DNA from: Ambrosia x helenae
Lineage: Eukaryota > Streptophyta > Magnoliopsida > Asterales > Asteraceae
NCBI GenBank assembly: GCA_030844895.1
Contig: CM061229.1
Span: 109,180,975 to 109,244,974, forward strand
Reading direction: 5' to 3'
Length of the DNA stretch: 64,000 nucleotides
Shown here one piece after another: positions 21,684-33,043 of this stretch. The stretch's first letter is position 1. Every line of letters starts with the position of its first letter. The position numbers and the translations under genes are program-made. The notes beneath the pieces are model-generated. The model had not been told where the DNA came from. It made no database searches and was given only the letters and a program-made list of their open reading frames with translations.

Positions 21684-22314
21684 TCCTTTGAGAGTCTTAG
21701 TTTCGAGGATGTCTTGGGCAAGATTTCCCAGTTCACTTCTTCAAGTATGATGCTATCCTGAAGATGGCATAACATATTTATACAAATATAAAAGATAAAA
21801 TACTTACGTGTTCTTTTTTTCTTGTAGGGACATGAATATCTGATGAAGTCCGTGGATGAGATAGCCAAAGAGATGAATGACACCAAGGCCAGCCTGAAAG
21901 ACATGAAGAAGATTGCTTAAGAAAAGAGCAAGCATCTCGAGAAAGAGCTGGGCAAGGTGAAAACTGGTGAAATGTGAGCAGGCCAAGGCTTTTCTAGGGC
22001 ATGAAAAGGAGATGGAGGAGTATAGGCAAGGGCTCATGACATCTGCCACGGTTTCTGTTCTCCAGGCTAGGGTGAGGATGGCATCGGAGGTTAAGGATCC
22101 TAACTTCAAACAAGATTATTGGAATATTGAGGAGAAGATCAGGAGTTTGGGTGGTAAAGAGGTGATTTTTGAGCTTATCCCTGATGTTGATCCTGAGGAT
22201 GCACCCAAGGAGCTTGAGGATGCAGAAGTGAAGGAAGCTGAAGCTACGGTGGCTAAGGTGGTGAAGGATATAATGACTAGGCTGGAACCTACTTTTTTAA
22301 ATCTTTTGTGGTAG
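21684..22314 (+). pseudogene. Antisense extra ORF of the Tat element, 3' part (coiled coil)
   Basis: Continuation after the nested insertion. TTTTTTTCTTGTAG near 21837 is a good intron 3' end. The exon that follows reads MKSVDEIAKEMNDTKASLKD, then EKSKHLEKELGKVKT, then a frame shift to VLQARVRMASEVKDP and an acidic tail ending near 22314. The Leu/Glu/Lys pattern suggests a coiled coil. A stop (TAA near 21918) and a frameshift near 21970 show decay. The acidic tail contains one CATCCTNAGGATG-type site at 22189. Confidence 0.5.
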
Positions 22315-22919
22315 TGATTATGGTAGCCTATGGTTGAAACAATTTCGAACAATTTTATTTTGGCATGTAATAGTTTAAAACATTGTAAGGTTTGGGGTGG
22401 ATGGATCTTGGTTTCAAGACGAAGCCCCAAATCTTCTTCTGACCTGGACCGTAGATGTCGACCCCCTATGGATGGGTCCTGGTTTTGGATGAAGCCTGGG
22501 TTTGGCATCAAATTTTGGCTATAAATAATATGGTAACTGTTTTTGACGCTATATCCTTGTGTTCCTTTTTTGATTCTTTTGATATCCTGCAAACATCAAC
22601 AAATGTCAAGTATAAAGGAATAATACAAATATTACCTTCGTCTTCTTTCATCAATTAGTCTTCATAGTGTGATAAAGTTACTCCTGACATCCTAAGGATG
22701 TCCCCTGTTCTTCTTCCTTTGTCATCCTCAGGATGGTCTTCATTATTCCGAGGATGTCCCCAGTGTAATAAACTTTAAGTTTTTATCCTTTTTCAAGAAT
22801 AAACTTTAACAATAACCTGTATAAAGGCAAACATTGTTATTATACTGGCGACTAGGCCTCAAATAAACTAGGGTCAAGCCCTCTTTTATAATATCTTGGT
22901 GACAAGACCAATATGTAAC
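22315..22919. other. Non-coding interval of the Tat element
   Basis: No convincing coding sequence. Two CATCCTNAGGATG palindromes lie 35 bases apart (22688 and 22723), with a weaker third copy at about 22748. This cluster lies beyond the end of the antisense ORF and could be its 3' UTR or a control region. Confidence 0.5.
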
Positions 22920-23200
22920 ATCTTAAGGATAACTGGCGACAAGGCCCTTAGGAATAACTGGCGACAGGGCCCTTAGGAAAAACTGGCGACAGGGCCCTTT
23001 AGGAATAACTGGCGACAAGGCCCTTTAGGAATAACTGGCGACTTAGGCCTTTGGTTTAACTGGGATCAGACCCTTTTGAAATAACCTTGGTGACAAGACC
23101 AATATGTAACATCTTGGGAATAACTGGCGACAAGGCCCTTAGGAATAACTGGCGATAAGGCCCTTTAGGAATAACTGGCGACAAGGTCCTGGTGACTAGA
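22920..23200. repeat. ~25-bp tandem repeat in the 3' region of the Tat element
   Basis: About eight units built on AACTGGCGACAAGGCCCTT plus AGGAAT. Unit ends vary by one T; a divergent segment (TTTGGTTTAACTGGGATCAG) lies in the middle near 23050. Array-forming 3' regions are a documented Tat-lineage feature and a proposed source of satellites. Confidence 0.85.
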
Positions 23201-23735
23201 CCAAATACGAGAAAGAGACATTGAAAAATGTCTAAACCTTAAGAGCTCCATCGTATATCTCAAAGATAATAAAATTGTCAGCCACTTTTACATGGACTGG
23301 TCACCATCCCGAGAATATACATGGGCGTCATACGCTCCAGGCGAGGGTTGCTAACCCAATGTGAAAGGTGAAAACCTTTAAACCTTTGGAAGGTGTCGGA
23401 CACCTTAACAGAGGAGAGGGTGGCCAACCCTCTAGTCTTCAAAGCGTTCCATCTTCAGGATGGTACTGCAAAATTCTCAGGATGGACTATTTCTAGACCA
23501 TGTTTAGTAAAAATATAAACGATTGAATAGGTTAAGAATAAGTACTTACATATGGAGATGATTAATCTCTGTCAGCATTCACCTTTGTCTTACCAGTAAT
23601 TCAAACCATGGTTTCTCTTCCAAAGAGATCAGTCACATGAGTCTTCATATATGATAGCATTTTAAGTGAATTGCATTCCAGGATCTTGGTAGAATTTCGT
23701 CTTCCATAGTCATAATCGATCAAGTAGGGTCCTTC
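23201..23735 (-). other. Decayed pol end / 3' UTR of the Tat element
   Basis: No open frame of note. The minus strand just below 23735 reads as the end of integrase (YLLDRLWKTKFYQDPGMQF-like fragments), so the pol terminus may lie here. Half-site words AGGATG recur near 23460 and 23480. Confidence 0.35.
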
Positions 23736-24186
23736 CTACTTATTAGGGGCTAACTTCCCATCACTTGGCTTGGTGGTATTTTGGAAGGCTTTTCTTAAGA
23801 CCAAATCTCCCACCTGGAATTTTATTATCGTTATATTCTTTTTGTAGGTTTTGGTTATCCTTTGTTGATAAGGTGCCATCCTCAATCTGGCTGTATCCCT
23901 AACTTCATCCACTGTTTCAAGATCTTGAAGCAATACTTCTGAATTGGTAGTTGCAACCTGAATATATCTTCTTGCTGTAGGCATTACCATCTTGGTTGGG
24001 AGCATGGCTTCTATTCCAAAGACCAAGGAGAAAGGTGTTTGGCCAGTTGCATTCTTGAAAGTGGTTTTCTTCTGCCCATTTTGCTTTCTTCTCTCCAAGC
24101 CTCTTCTTCAAGTTGTTGATGATGATCTTATTAGAGGATTCTGGTTGTCCATTAGCTTGAGGATGGACAGGTGTTGATATTATCAT
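23736..24186 (-). pseudogene. Tat integrase, C-terminal half only
   Basis: Begins in the core at STPVHPQANGQPESSNKIII, shortly before the third catalytic acid (Glu after PE/AE). A frameshift near 24040 separates it from TPFSLVFGIEAMLPTKM and the C-terminal FQVGDLVLRKAF. The zinc finger and the first two catalytic Asp residues are missing: only about 50 bases separate it from RNase H upstream, so an internal deletion removed them. It cannot integrate DNA. Confidence 0.85.
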
Positions 24187-24239
24187 TTTGATTTCGAGTA
24201 GTTAGAATAGTATTATCCTTAGGATGCACAGTGTTATCC

Positions 24240-24659
24240 TCAGGATGCAGTTCTACAGTTGGTGACTTCAGGATGCAGTTCTAAATTTGCCAAGGCATCA
24301 GCTTCAGCATGTTCTTCCCTAGGTACATGTGTTAATGTAAATTCTGCAAAACAAGATGCTAATTTCTTGACTATTTCAAGATATTCAACTAATTTTTTAC
24401 CTTTGACTGCATAAGATCCGTTAAAATGGTTAGTAATTAACAAGGAATCAACAAACACTTCTAAATTTGAAACATGCATATCCTTAGCAAGTTGTAAACT
24501 AGCAATGAGAGCTTCATATTCAGCTTCATTATTGGTTGTTTGAAATGCACATTTAATCGCATGGGGTATTTTGTCCCCTTGTGGCGATTTTAGTAGTAAT
24601 CCTAACCCTGTGCCTCTCATATTCGAAGCACCATCATTATATAAAACCCATTTTCCCAA
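24240..24659 (-). CDS. Second (plant/archaeal-type) RNase H of the Tat element
   Basis: About 140 residues: WVLYNDGASNMRGTGLGLLL with the first Asp, NNEAEYEALIASLQLAKDM with the Glu, VFVDSLLITNHFNG with the next Asp, and THVPREEHAEADALANL at the end. This extra RNase H after the normal one is a hallmark of the Tat lineage. The frame is open over the whole domain. Just downstream (24214-24247) two CATCCTNAGGATG-type sites mark the border to the integrase deletion. Confidence 0.88.
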   Translation of the reverse strand: MGKWVLYNDGASNMRGTGLGLLLKSPQGDKIPHAIKCAFQTTNNEAEYEALIASLQLAKDMHVSNLEVFVDSLLITNHFNGSYAVKGKKLVEYLEIVKKLASCFAEFTLTHVPREEHAEADALANLELHPEVTNCRTAS

Positions 24660-25440
24660 GTTTTCATTTACTTGTTATACTTCTTTTTCAATTTCACTTA
24701 GGATGTCACCACTGAAATCAGCCACAAAATCAGCTAGAGCCTGTGATTTGATTGCATTTCCAGGCTCATATACCAAGTCAAAAGCACTTAATTTCACTTA
24801 CTATTCTGTCATTCTTCCTGACATTTCTAGTTTTCTAAACACATTTATAATAGGGTAATTAGTTTAAACATGTATCTTATGTGTTTCAAAATAATGCCTT
24901 AACTTGGTAGATGCCATAATCAAAGCTAAAATAAATTTTTCAAGATGTGAGTACCTGATTTCAGCATCCAGTAGAGTTTTACTTACCTAATAGTTAGGAT
25001 GCTGTTGTCCTTCAAAGTTTCTTACCAAGACTGCACTTATTGCATTTTTGGAAACTGCAAGATACAATTTGAGAGGTTCACCATCTTTACGTTTCATCAG
25101 GAGTGGAGCTGCTGCAAGATATTCCTTCAATTCTTCAATGCGACCTCATGTTTTTGTCCCCAGTCGTATTTGTTGTTCTTCTTTAGGATGTCATAGAACT
25201 CCTTGTATTTTTCCGAGTATCCTAGAAATTCGCCAGTACCGACTCCAAAGTTGCACTTGACAGGATTCATCTTCATATTATAAGCATCCAGGATGTCAAA
25301 GGCTTCTTTGAGATCCCGAAGATGGTCTTCAGCTTTCTTGGACTTCACTCCCATGTCTCGATGTAGACTTCCATTATGTCCCCAATCTTTTATTTAGACA
25401 TCATGTTGCCCAATCTTTGGTATGTTTCACCTGCATTAAA
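24660..25440 (-). pseudogene. Tat reverse transcriptase C-terminus and first RNase H, broken
   Basis: Recognisable RT words are NAGETYQRLGNMM (about 25435), EVYI with the catalytic motif broken by a 1-base deletion (ATCGAGACATG where ATCGACGACATG is expected, 25350-25366), then SKKAEDHLRDLKEAFDIL and MNPVKCNFGVGTGEFLGY. The first RNase H shows PLKLYLAVSKNAISAVL and TLLDAEIRYSHLEK around an in-frame TAG. Fingers and most of the palm are absent. Confidence 0.8.
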
Positions 25441-25846
25441 AACAAAATTAGAGATTGTTTAATATAATTAGGAATGTTCTTACCGATCTGCACAGTGATA
25501 TCCATGTTGTTTTCATCGTGGCAGAATGATTTGACATCTTCGTCAGAATGTGCTTTGACATCCTGAGGATGGCACTATGCATCTTGCTTTAATTGCTATG
25601 CTTGTTTCAACTGGGATGAAGCCTTCATTGACGTTATGTAGCAATCCTTTGCTTCTTTTTGGTCACTGTTGACTTTGATGACTCCCCACTGAAGCCAACC
25701 AAGACGGATGATCTAGCCACTATCTCGGTCTCGTGGATGTTCATTCTTTTGAGGGCTTCCAGCTGTATTATGTTAGCTGAACTCCCCCATCTATTAATAT
25801 CCTGCGAACAAAATGGTTAGCAATATATAAAGTAATGACCAAACCA
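25441..25846 (-). pseudogene. Tat protease remnant and intron-like junction
   Basis: Minus strand reads RRILIDGGSSANIIQLEALK (about 25800), the Tat-type aspartic protease active-site region, then NIHETEIVARSSVLVGFSGES. After it the frame degrades. HSDEDVKSFCHDENN is followed by TCGGTAAG (about 25480), and GTTTTTAATGCAG precedes the RT fragment at 25436. This could be a real intron, or the scar of the deletion that removed the N-terminal RT. Confidence 0.55.
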
Positions 25847-27615
25847 TCATGGTGACATTCTAGAACATTTTCTCGATCCTCTTGAAATAAAATTAATGAT
25901 GCCAAGATCCTTGGATGGAGATGCTGCCCTTTCTGGGATGCCAGTGTTATCTTGAATCTTTGACTTCTTTCTGCCCAGCAGATCCTTAAGATGGCCCTTG
26001 CTTAGGAGATATGCTATTTCTTTTCTTAAAGCAATGCAATCTTCAGTAACATGTCCAAAATCTTCGTGGAAAGCACACCATTTGGATTTGTCCTTCCATC
26101 CTGACTTGTTATCTTTCCTTGGCCATCTTGCTCTATCTCCAAGATCCTTCATAGCGTACATTAAACCTGTTACATCCACAGAAAAATAATAGTCCGATAG
26201 TTTAGGACAATCCTCTTCATCGTCATCCTCAACCACATTGACCTTTTTGTTATTAGGTCTAGCATATGGTTCATGTTTGTAAGGTTCGTATGTGGAAGTG
26301 GACTTCCGATTTGGATCGTTGTATCTTGAGGATGTCTCTATCCTCTCCTGTATCTTCTTGTCATCTTCAAGACGGATGAACCTTAAATCTCTATTCCGAA
26401 CTTCATCAAGATTCCTACAAGGGTTCATCACCAATTTTTTTTATAGAAAGGCGAATCTTTCTGTAGTCCCATCTTGAGGGCTTGCACTGCTGTTGTGACA
26501 TCTATGTTTGGGATGTCAAGTGCTTCTTTCTCAAACCTTGTGATATATTCCCTTAATGATTCTCCCTGTGGCTGTGTCACCCTGTACAAATCACTTGTCA
26601 AACGTTCAAATGTTCGACTGCAAGAAAATTGATTGTTAAACATGTTAACTAAATGAGCAAAAGAAGTAATAGAATAGGGAGGAACACTTAGCAGCCATTT
26701 TAAGGCTGGACCAATGAAGGTAGAACTAAATCCTTTGCATAAGCATGCTTCTTTCAAGTTTGCTGGAATGGGATTTATTTCCATCCTTTCCCTGTATTTT
26801 GCTACATGCTCTTCAGGATCAGTAGATCCATCATAAAGCTTCATGTTTGGAGTCTGGAATCTTCTTGGAATTTCAGCATCACATATTGCAGGTGCAAAGC
26901 GAGACACCCTGTGACATGCTGAAGATACCTCAAGGATGGGCTGTATTATCCCTGGCACACTAGACACCATATCCTTGATTTCCTGAAGCTCTCTTGCCAA
27001 CTGTAGACTTATACCTGTATCCTGCAAAGAAGCAACATCATTAGTAGCAAAAGTACTGGAACTTAAATTGTTACCATTGTTGTATCCTTGGGATGGTTCG
27101 ATGGTATATCCTCGAGATGGCTCCACAACATATCCTCGAGATGGCTCGGTAGTGTATCCCGCATCTCTGGTTGTTGCCATCCTGGGTGCTGAAACAGTTT
27201 CTGGTGCAGAGAATCCAGTGCTCATGGGGATGAAATTTCCTTGATGAATGTCCCCAGAGACGCCAAAATTGAAATCCAACACTCCAGGCCACAATGGTAT
27301 CCCCATGTCTTCAGCCGGTCTCTTTGAAGATGTTTTGAGAGATTGAATTTCTCTTATCAGCATCTGGTTGGTATCCTGTTATTGCTTTATTTGATCCTTC
27401 ACCATTGCAAACATGGAAAGGAGCTCATCACATGACATGAAAACAGGAGAAGTGGATCCAGATGTTGCCATCCCAGATCTAGATGTATTAGGAGCAACAA
27501 TCCTGATAATATGTGCAGAACTCTTGGGAAAGGTAGTAGGAGGTAGTAGAGTCACATTTTTGGCAGAGGTTGTGGATGGTGTGGAAGAAGACACAGATTT
27601 TGTGTTTGAGGCCAT
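25847..27615 (-). pseudogene. Tat Gag polyprotein with stops
   Basis: Probable start MASNTKSVSSSTPS at about 27615. An in-frame TAA at 27379-27381 interrupts a Ser/Thr/Pro-rich region. The gag domain follows: FQTPNMKLYDGSTDPEEHV, CKGFSSTFIGPALKWLLSV, FSCSRTFERLTSDLYRVTQ, GESLREYITRFEKEALDI. Between about 27070 and 27170 the motif PSRGYxVE is repeated three to four times. After a frameshift near 26430 comes the zinc-finger part CAFHEDFGHVTEDC and LLSKGHLKDLLG, typical of Tat Gag. Confidence 0.85.
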
Positions 27616-27690
27616 AGTTGTCAAGAATTTTGAAGTAAATTGATTCGGAAAAAGTTTTAACAAGTTTTTTGTTGAAAATAGCACCACTTG

Positions 27691-27709
27691 CCCCACGGTG
27701 GGCGCCAAA
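27691..27709 (-). promoter_or_regulatory. Primer binding site of the Tat element
   Basis: Minus strand TTTGGCGCCCACCGTGGGG starts right after the LTR. This type of PBS, unlike the initiator-Met site in the other elements here, is usual for Tat-lineage elements; which tRNA it matches I cannot confirm without a search. Confidence 0.8.
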
Positions 27710-27710
27710 T

Positions 27711-28813
27711 TGTTTTGGTCAAAAATCACCTAGTAGAAATAATTTTGTATTCTAAATTAGTAAAAGTGAGGTAGAGTGCTAAATCTGTGAAATATGTTAA
27801 AGAGTCAGTTATATTCTGAAAATGGTGTATCAGGATGCTAAAGAAGTAAATATATGTTAACTATGCTCAGGATGGCAAAGAAACTGGTCAGGATGGACAC
27901 TTATATCCTGAGGATGTAACTGTCTGACAGAATGATGAAATAGGCTAAGATTAATGAATGTAAATGTAATGCAACAAGAGGACAACACTCGATGTACGAG
28001 GAAAGCCTTGATCAATGTAGATCGCCGACACAAAACCTCGGGAGGAGTCTAAACCCCTGCCTTGTTTGTTAATATTAATAAGGTAAAAATAGTATAACTT
28101 TGGATGAATGATGGACGAGTGTTCTATGAATACAATGATAAGTGCTTTGTGTGTGTGTAAGTATCAGAGTATCAAGTGGTATTCAGGTGAATGTGATGTG
28201 TCCTATACTCGTCGATCATTCCCTATTTATAGTTTACACGAAAGTAAATAGAAGATCCCACATAATCCGCTAGTTAGTTAAGTTCTTTGATGGCTTCAGG
28301 TGACCGTTGTGTTGTTTCAACTGAATATAGTTGTTATATGACTATTTCCTCCTTTCTCTCCTATATTTAATACTTGTCGGTTACAAGTTTGACTTCTTCT
28401 TTGAGCTTGGACTTGTTCCACACGCATAGCTCTCTTTAATGATCAACTCCTCTGACTTAAATGAGTCAATATAGCCGTTAGGGAGGAGTTACAAGCCTTA
28501 ATATTGATTAAGTGTACCTGCAATAATATCATAATAAGATAATTCATTAGTCCATCCTCAGGATGTACAGAGGTCAGAACACTGTTACATCCTGAACCCT
28601 GCTTAGTCCTTTAGCATCCTAAGGATGTTACTAAGAGAATACGAGGTAAAATCATCCTGCATTCATATAACAATAAGATAGTTCATTAGTCTATACTCAG
28701 GATGCACATAGGTCAGAATGTTGTTACATCCTGAAGCCTGACCAGTCCTTCAGTATCCTGAGGATGCTATAGAAAATATAGGTTAGTGCTCTCCTGAAGA
28801 TTTCACCACCACC

Positions 28814-28814
<1 letters not shown>
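27711..28814 (-). repeat. 5' LTR of the Tat element
   Basis: Plus-strand TGTTTTGGTC to CACCACCACCA. Partner of 11467-12605. Carries the four palindromic sites at 27904, 28553, 28615 and 28754 in the same places as the other LTR. Confidence 0.9.

Positions 28815-28902
<88 letters not shown>
28815..28902. repeat. (AAT)n microsatellite, about 30 units
   Basis: An uninterrupted AAT run next to the Tat LTR. The paralogous site at 9225-9258 and the left flank at 11440-11466 have only a few units, so the array expanded after or at the insertion. Confidence 0.97.
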
Positions 28903-28904
<2 letters not shown>

Positions 28905-30223
28905 TAATAAGTTATGGTTTCAAAATACAAATTTTGCATGTCTAATTGATCGTGTGTGTCTTCTGAAAATCAGTAACGAGCACCGGCTTGAGATATGAGT
29001 TTGATTAGCTTAAAATCAGATGCAAAATCTGGTTAATGCTAAAAAAAGTCAACCTTTGCTGACTCCTAGAAGTCTTGAAGACCAAATGACTTTTGCAAGA
29101 CACTTGAAACAAGGTATGGATATGGAGAACATGCAATGAGATGATTTCATACAAGATTCCGATACCAAAAACACTCCAATTGGGTCGACGGAAGTTGTTG
29201 TCGGAGAGATATCTATCAACGATTAAGGCAACCTAAAACAACATATAAAACCTGTTTGGATTCTTTCATGGAGAATTCCTATGGAAGTTGCTATAATAGT
29301 TAAACAACTGTTCATGCATGCAAGTAAAATTCAGTTGTTGGACATTGTGATCGGGGTACAGAGGAAGTTGTTGTCGGAGAGATATCTGTCAACGATGAAG
29401 GCAACCTAAAACAACATATAAAACATGTTTGGATTCTTTCATGGAGAATTCCTATGGAAGTTGCTATAATAGTAAATCATTACATCCACACATTCCCTCA
29501 ACACAAGCTTTATCATTAGAGTATATGTCAATAATGAAGGCAACCTGAAAACAACAAACTCTGAAATGGGTCACTATTCGTATATAAAGAACATTAAAAA
29601 GTCAATATTCAACGAAATTTATCTACTCACAGTGACATCGAACACTTTATAAGCAACAATGTTCTTCATATATGTATAGTGACCCATTAGAAAGATTAAA
29701 AAGTCACCATTCAACGAAGAAGTTGTTGTCCGGGAGATATCTATCAACGATGAAGGAAACCTGAAACAACATATAAAACCTGTCTGCTTTTGCTTTATAT
29801 ATGGCATGATGACATCATAAGCAAATGGTAGACCACACCACTAGACGACTACTCAATTCCAAAACGACTACTGTTCATGCAAGCAAGTAATATTCAGTTA
29901 TTGGACATGGTGTGAGGATGCATAGTGTAAAATTGATTTTCGCAGACGCCTGACTGACCTTTCCACGAAATGGGAAAGAATGAAAAGATTCCTTCATGGA
30001 GAATTCCTATGGAAGTTGCTATAATAGTTAAACAACTGTTCATGCATGCAAGTAATATTTAGTTGTTGCACATTATGTGAGGATGCATAGTACAAAATTC
30101 GATTATAATTCTAAAAATAATACTGAGTACAAGCATATTGCTTAATACATATGAATATTCTCATTGCATAATTGTAGAATAAGTTCAATTTCCATGAAAA
30201 ATGGATCTCAGTATGGCTGGTAG
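28903..30223. other. Host-like DNA made of shuffled gene fragments
   Basis: Begins with the right half of the Tat target site (ATAAGTTATGGTTTC). Pieces of the palindrome arms follow (GCATGTCTAATTGAT near 28940, CTTCTGAAAATC near 28965), then GCACCGGCTTGAGATATGAG as at 9543. From 29190 on, one exon-like piece recurs: GGAGAGATATCTATCAACGA / GGCAACCTAAAACAACATAT near 29200, 29370 and 29735, and AACAACTGTTCATGCATGCA / TTCAGTTGTTGGACAT near 29310, 29870 and 30035. No copy has an open gene structure. The best preserved relative is 37901-38134. Confidence 0.6.
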
Positions 30224-33043
30224 TGTTACACCCCGACAGCGCACAGCGGAAAGAAAGTCATGAGGTAACGGAAGTTGTTACCATAAGGTTTAGTGGATCA
30301 CATAAAGTTATGTGTGGACATCTTGCTAACACCCTCTAGTGAAACGTTGTTTTATTTTCGTAATAAACGAAGCATTCTTAGAAACAAGAAAACAAATTTT
30401 ACCAAGATGAAGCGAAAATATATGTTAATATTGTATTACAAAACACAAATAAAAACAAAGTTTCAGATAAAGTTATCATTATTATTAGGTCCCAACATCA
30501 TGTCCACCGTAGTGCCCTAGCCAAACCACTCTCATTTTACCTATGCATCAGTACCTGAAAAAACATGCTTAAAAACATCAACAATATGTTGGCGAGTTCA
30601 CAGGTTTATGAGTAATAGTAAACTTTCAGTTTAGTAATAGCATATGATCAAATAGAACTAAAATAAAATCAAGTAGAGTCATGAGGTCTACAAGTATGAT
30701 GTATCCAAAGGCTTTTAATCAATCCATAACTTTGTTTCCCGGGGTGCCGTTCTTATCCAAGAGGGACTTGCTGATGTTTATGTTCATTTTTCAATCAGAT
30801 CCCATGACAAACAATACAATACCTTGATCATGAAAACGGGGGAGTCAACCCAATAGTACTACAACATAAACAACGGCCTTTTCTGAAGGCTAATGATTAA
30901 AATGTGCTGGGAGAGAGAGTGGCAACCCATCGGTTGACACTGGCGTCACATTATATCTAATGTATCCACCTGGTGCACTAACCTAAGGCCATCAATATTC
31001 TATTTTATAGTCTATCGTATCATATAAGCATGTTAATCCCCCGATCTGTAAAACGTTCAAAAACATTTAAAAAGAAAAGGGGCCGTGAAACTCACCTTAT
31101 TGTAATACTTCTGGGAACTTTCCAGTCCCGATCACAATCATTCACCTAAATCACCTTCCATATCGTAGGTCGATTTAGTAACCATACTAAGTCTAATTAA
31201 GTTATTCACCAAATATTCCGACTTAGTAAACCAATAAATCCCCGGATTTTAGTTATCCCTTACCCTATTAACCCCATTGGTGACACGTGACGAGAGGCTA
31301 AGTCTAACCATTGTATATTTTATCTAACATTTATGCCTCATAACTATGTTTCGGGCCATTTTCAGAGCATAGTTTCGCACTGTAAGCGCCCCTTATCAAG
31401 GTAAATACCTAATATACCTTGATTAGTGCTCAATATACTACATTTTCCATTATATAAACATTTTACATCAGATCTACATGCATGCATTTCTAGTGCTCAA
31501 ATCTAACGATATTGGGCGTTTTTATGCATCCTAAGCCATTATTCTTAAGTTTTAACCTTAAGTCTTTCATGTTAAACTTATAACACTTTATTTATCATCA
31601 AAATAAGTCATAAAAATCTGTTCTAAAATCAGTTTAGAAAATCATCCTTTAAAGCTTAGTTTTTGGCACTTTTAAGTCGAAAAATGGGTTCCGATCGTAC
31701 ATGCAATGGTTCTCAATCATGTAGATCATATCAAAACTTGTTTTGCACTAGTTTAAGTTCATAAAATCCATTAAAACTTTATCATAATCAGGTCTGAGTT
31801 TATATTTAAAATCATCCAAACTTATGTCTTATCAAAGTCCATTTCAAGTCCATAAGGGTCCATAAGTCATCTTCCATTTAGTTCATCCAAGAACTCATTT
31901 ATCTAAGTTAGTAGTTTCTCAAATGTTTGGTTATTATTCAGATTTCTAATCACCCTTTTAATCCTCTTGCATGTGTCTAAATATGAAGGATCTTAACATT
32001 TTAAGCATCAAAACATCAAGATCATTACTCTAAACACACTCACACACACTAACACATGCACGCACACACACATGGTTACACATACACACACACATACTCA
32101 CGCATACATACACTACATTCATATACTTTCTCCTTTTATTTCCCCATTAGTTTTAGATTGAAAAACCTTTGTGTATTTGGTGAATACTTATGTAAAAACT
32201 ATAATAAATAATGAAATAGTTTAGTTTTATACTCACCTTACTACAACTTGGGGTTTTTTCCTTCTAAACTTCTATTTCTTGAACCTTTTTAACTCTAGAT
32301 CACCAAGATTGCTTAGCACTTCATAATATCATGCTTCTTATGATGAATACATGATTGAAAGTGAGAAAAGTGGTGGTGAAGAGGGTATTTCGGTTGGGAG
32401 AGGAAGAGAAAGAGAGAATATGGAGGGTTTTTATAGAGAGAGAGAGTGAGTGTATGGAAGATGAAGAGTGTGGAAGAATAAATGGGGTGGAGTGTTCTTG
32501 GGATGGGGCACTCTCTTAAATAGGCCAATTATTAGGATTATTAATAATAATATTAATAATGATAATAATAATAATAATAACTTTAATATTATTATAACAA
32601 ACTCCTCATTATTGTGTAGAGAGGGAGAGGGGCGAGACATAGGGGGGGGGGGGTTGGGTATATTATTTTTTTATAAAAACCTTTACATAATATACACAAT
32701 CCTACCTTTTATAAAACCCATTAACCCCACTTATCTAAGGTTTTCACCCCTTAATCCAATAATAATAATCACACTCATCCATATAATAACTTAGTATGTC
32801 GGACTACGTATTACGATTTAACTAGACTTTCTACCATTAGTCGGGTCGTCACCAAGGTCTAATACGGTAATCTATCACTACGTGATATGGAATCACTAAA
32901 ATCCCCATAATATTTCCAACAATATTAATTTCCAATAACAACTTTCAGTTATCGCCCAAAACAAATATATCATATCACATGCAATTATATTTACAGTTAT
33001 TTTATTTATACGGATAGTACCTGGATTTCTACCGGTTGTCACA
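30224..33043 (-). mobile_element. Solo LTR, gypsy (Tekay-like) type, TSD GGTAG
   Basis: Plus-strand ends TGTTACACCCCGACA and CCGGTTGTCACA, flanked by GGTAG at 30219-30223 and 33044-33048. No PBS, PPT or coding lies inside, and no internal repeat of the ends, so it is one 2820-bp LTR left by LTR-LTR recombination. End sequences and the conserved word GGGGCCGTGAAACTCACCT (31081-31099) are shared with the Tekay LTR at 42664, giving lineage and minus orientation. It holds CA-rich microsatellite sequence near 32040-32110 and a G10 run near 32643. Confidence 0.9.

Larger units (their letters stand above)
11467..28814 (-). mobile_element. Ty3/gypsy LTR retrotransposon, Tat lineage, decayed, with nested insertion
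   Basis: LTRs at 11467-12605 and 27711-28814 are flanked by ATAAT on both sides (11462-11466 and 28815-28819); the target is an AAT repeat, so this duplication alone is weak evidence. Minus-strand order is LTR, PBS, gag, protease, RT, RNase H, a second plant-type RNase H, integrase, tandem repeats, antisense extra ORF, LTR. A second RNase H and an antisense ORF between pol and the 3' LTR are known Tat-lineage traits. About 9.5 kb is original; 13845-21678 is a later insertion. Most domains carry stops or deletions. Confidence 0.9.

Noticed and set aside
22920..23200. CRISPR-like array
   Set aside because: Units are contiguous tandem repeats with no unique spacers, inside a plant retrotransposon.
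28724..28939. Open frame with a long isoleucine run
   Set aside because: It is only the AAT microsatellite read in one frame.
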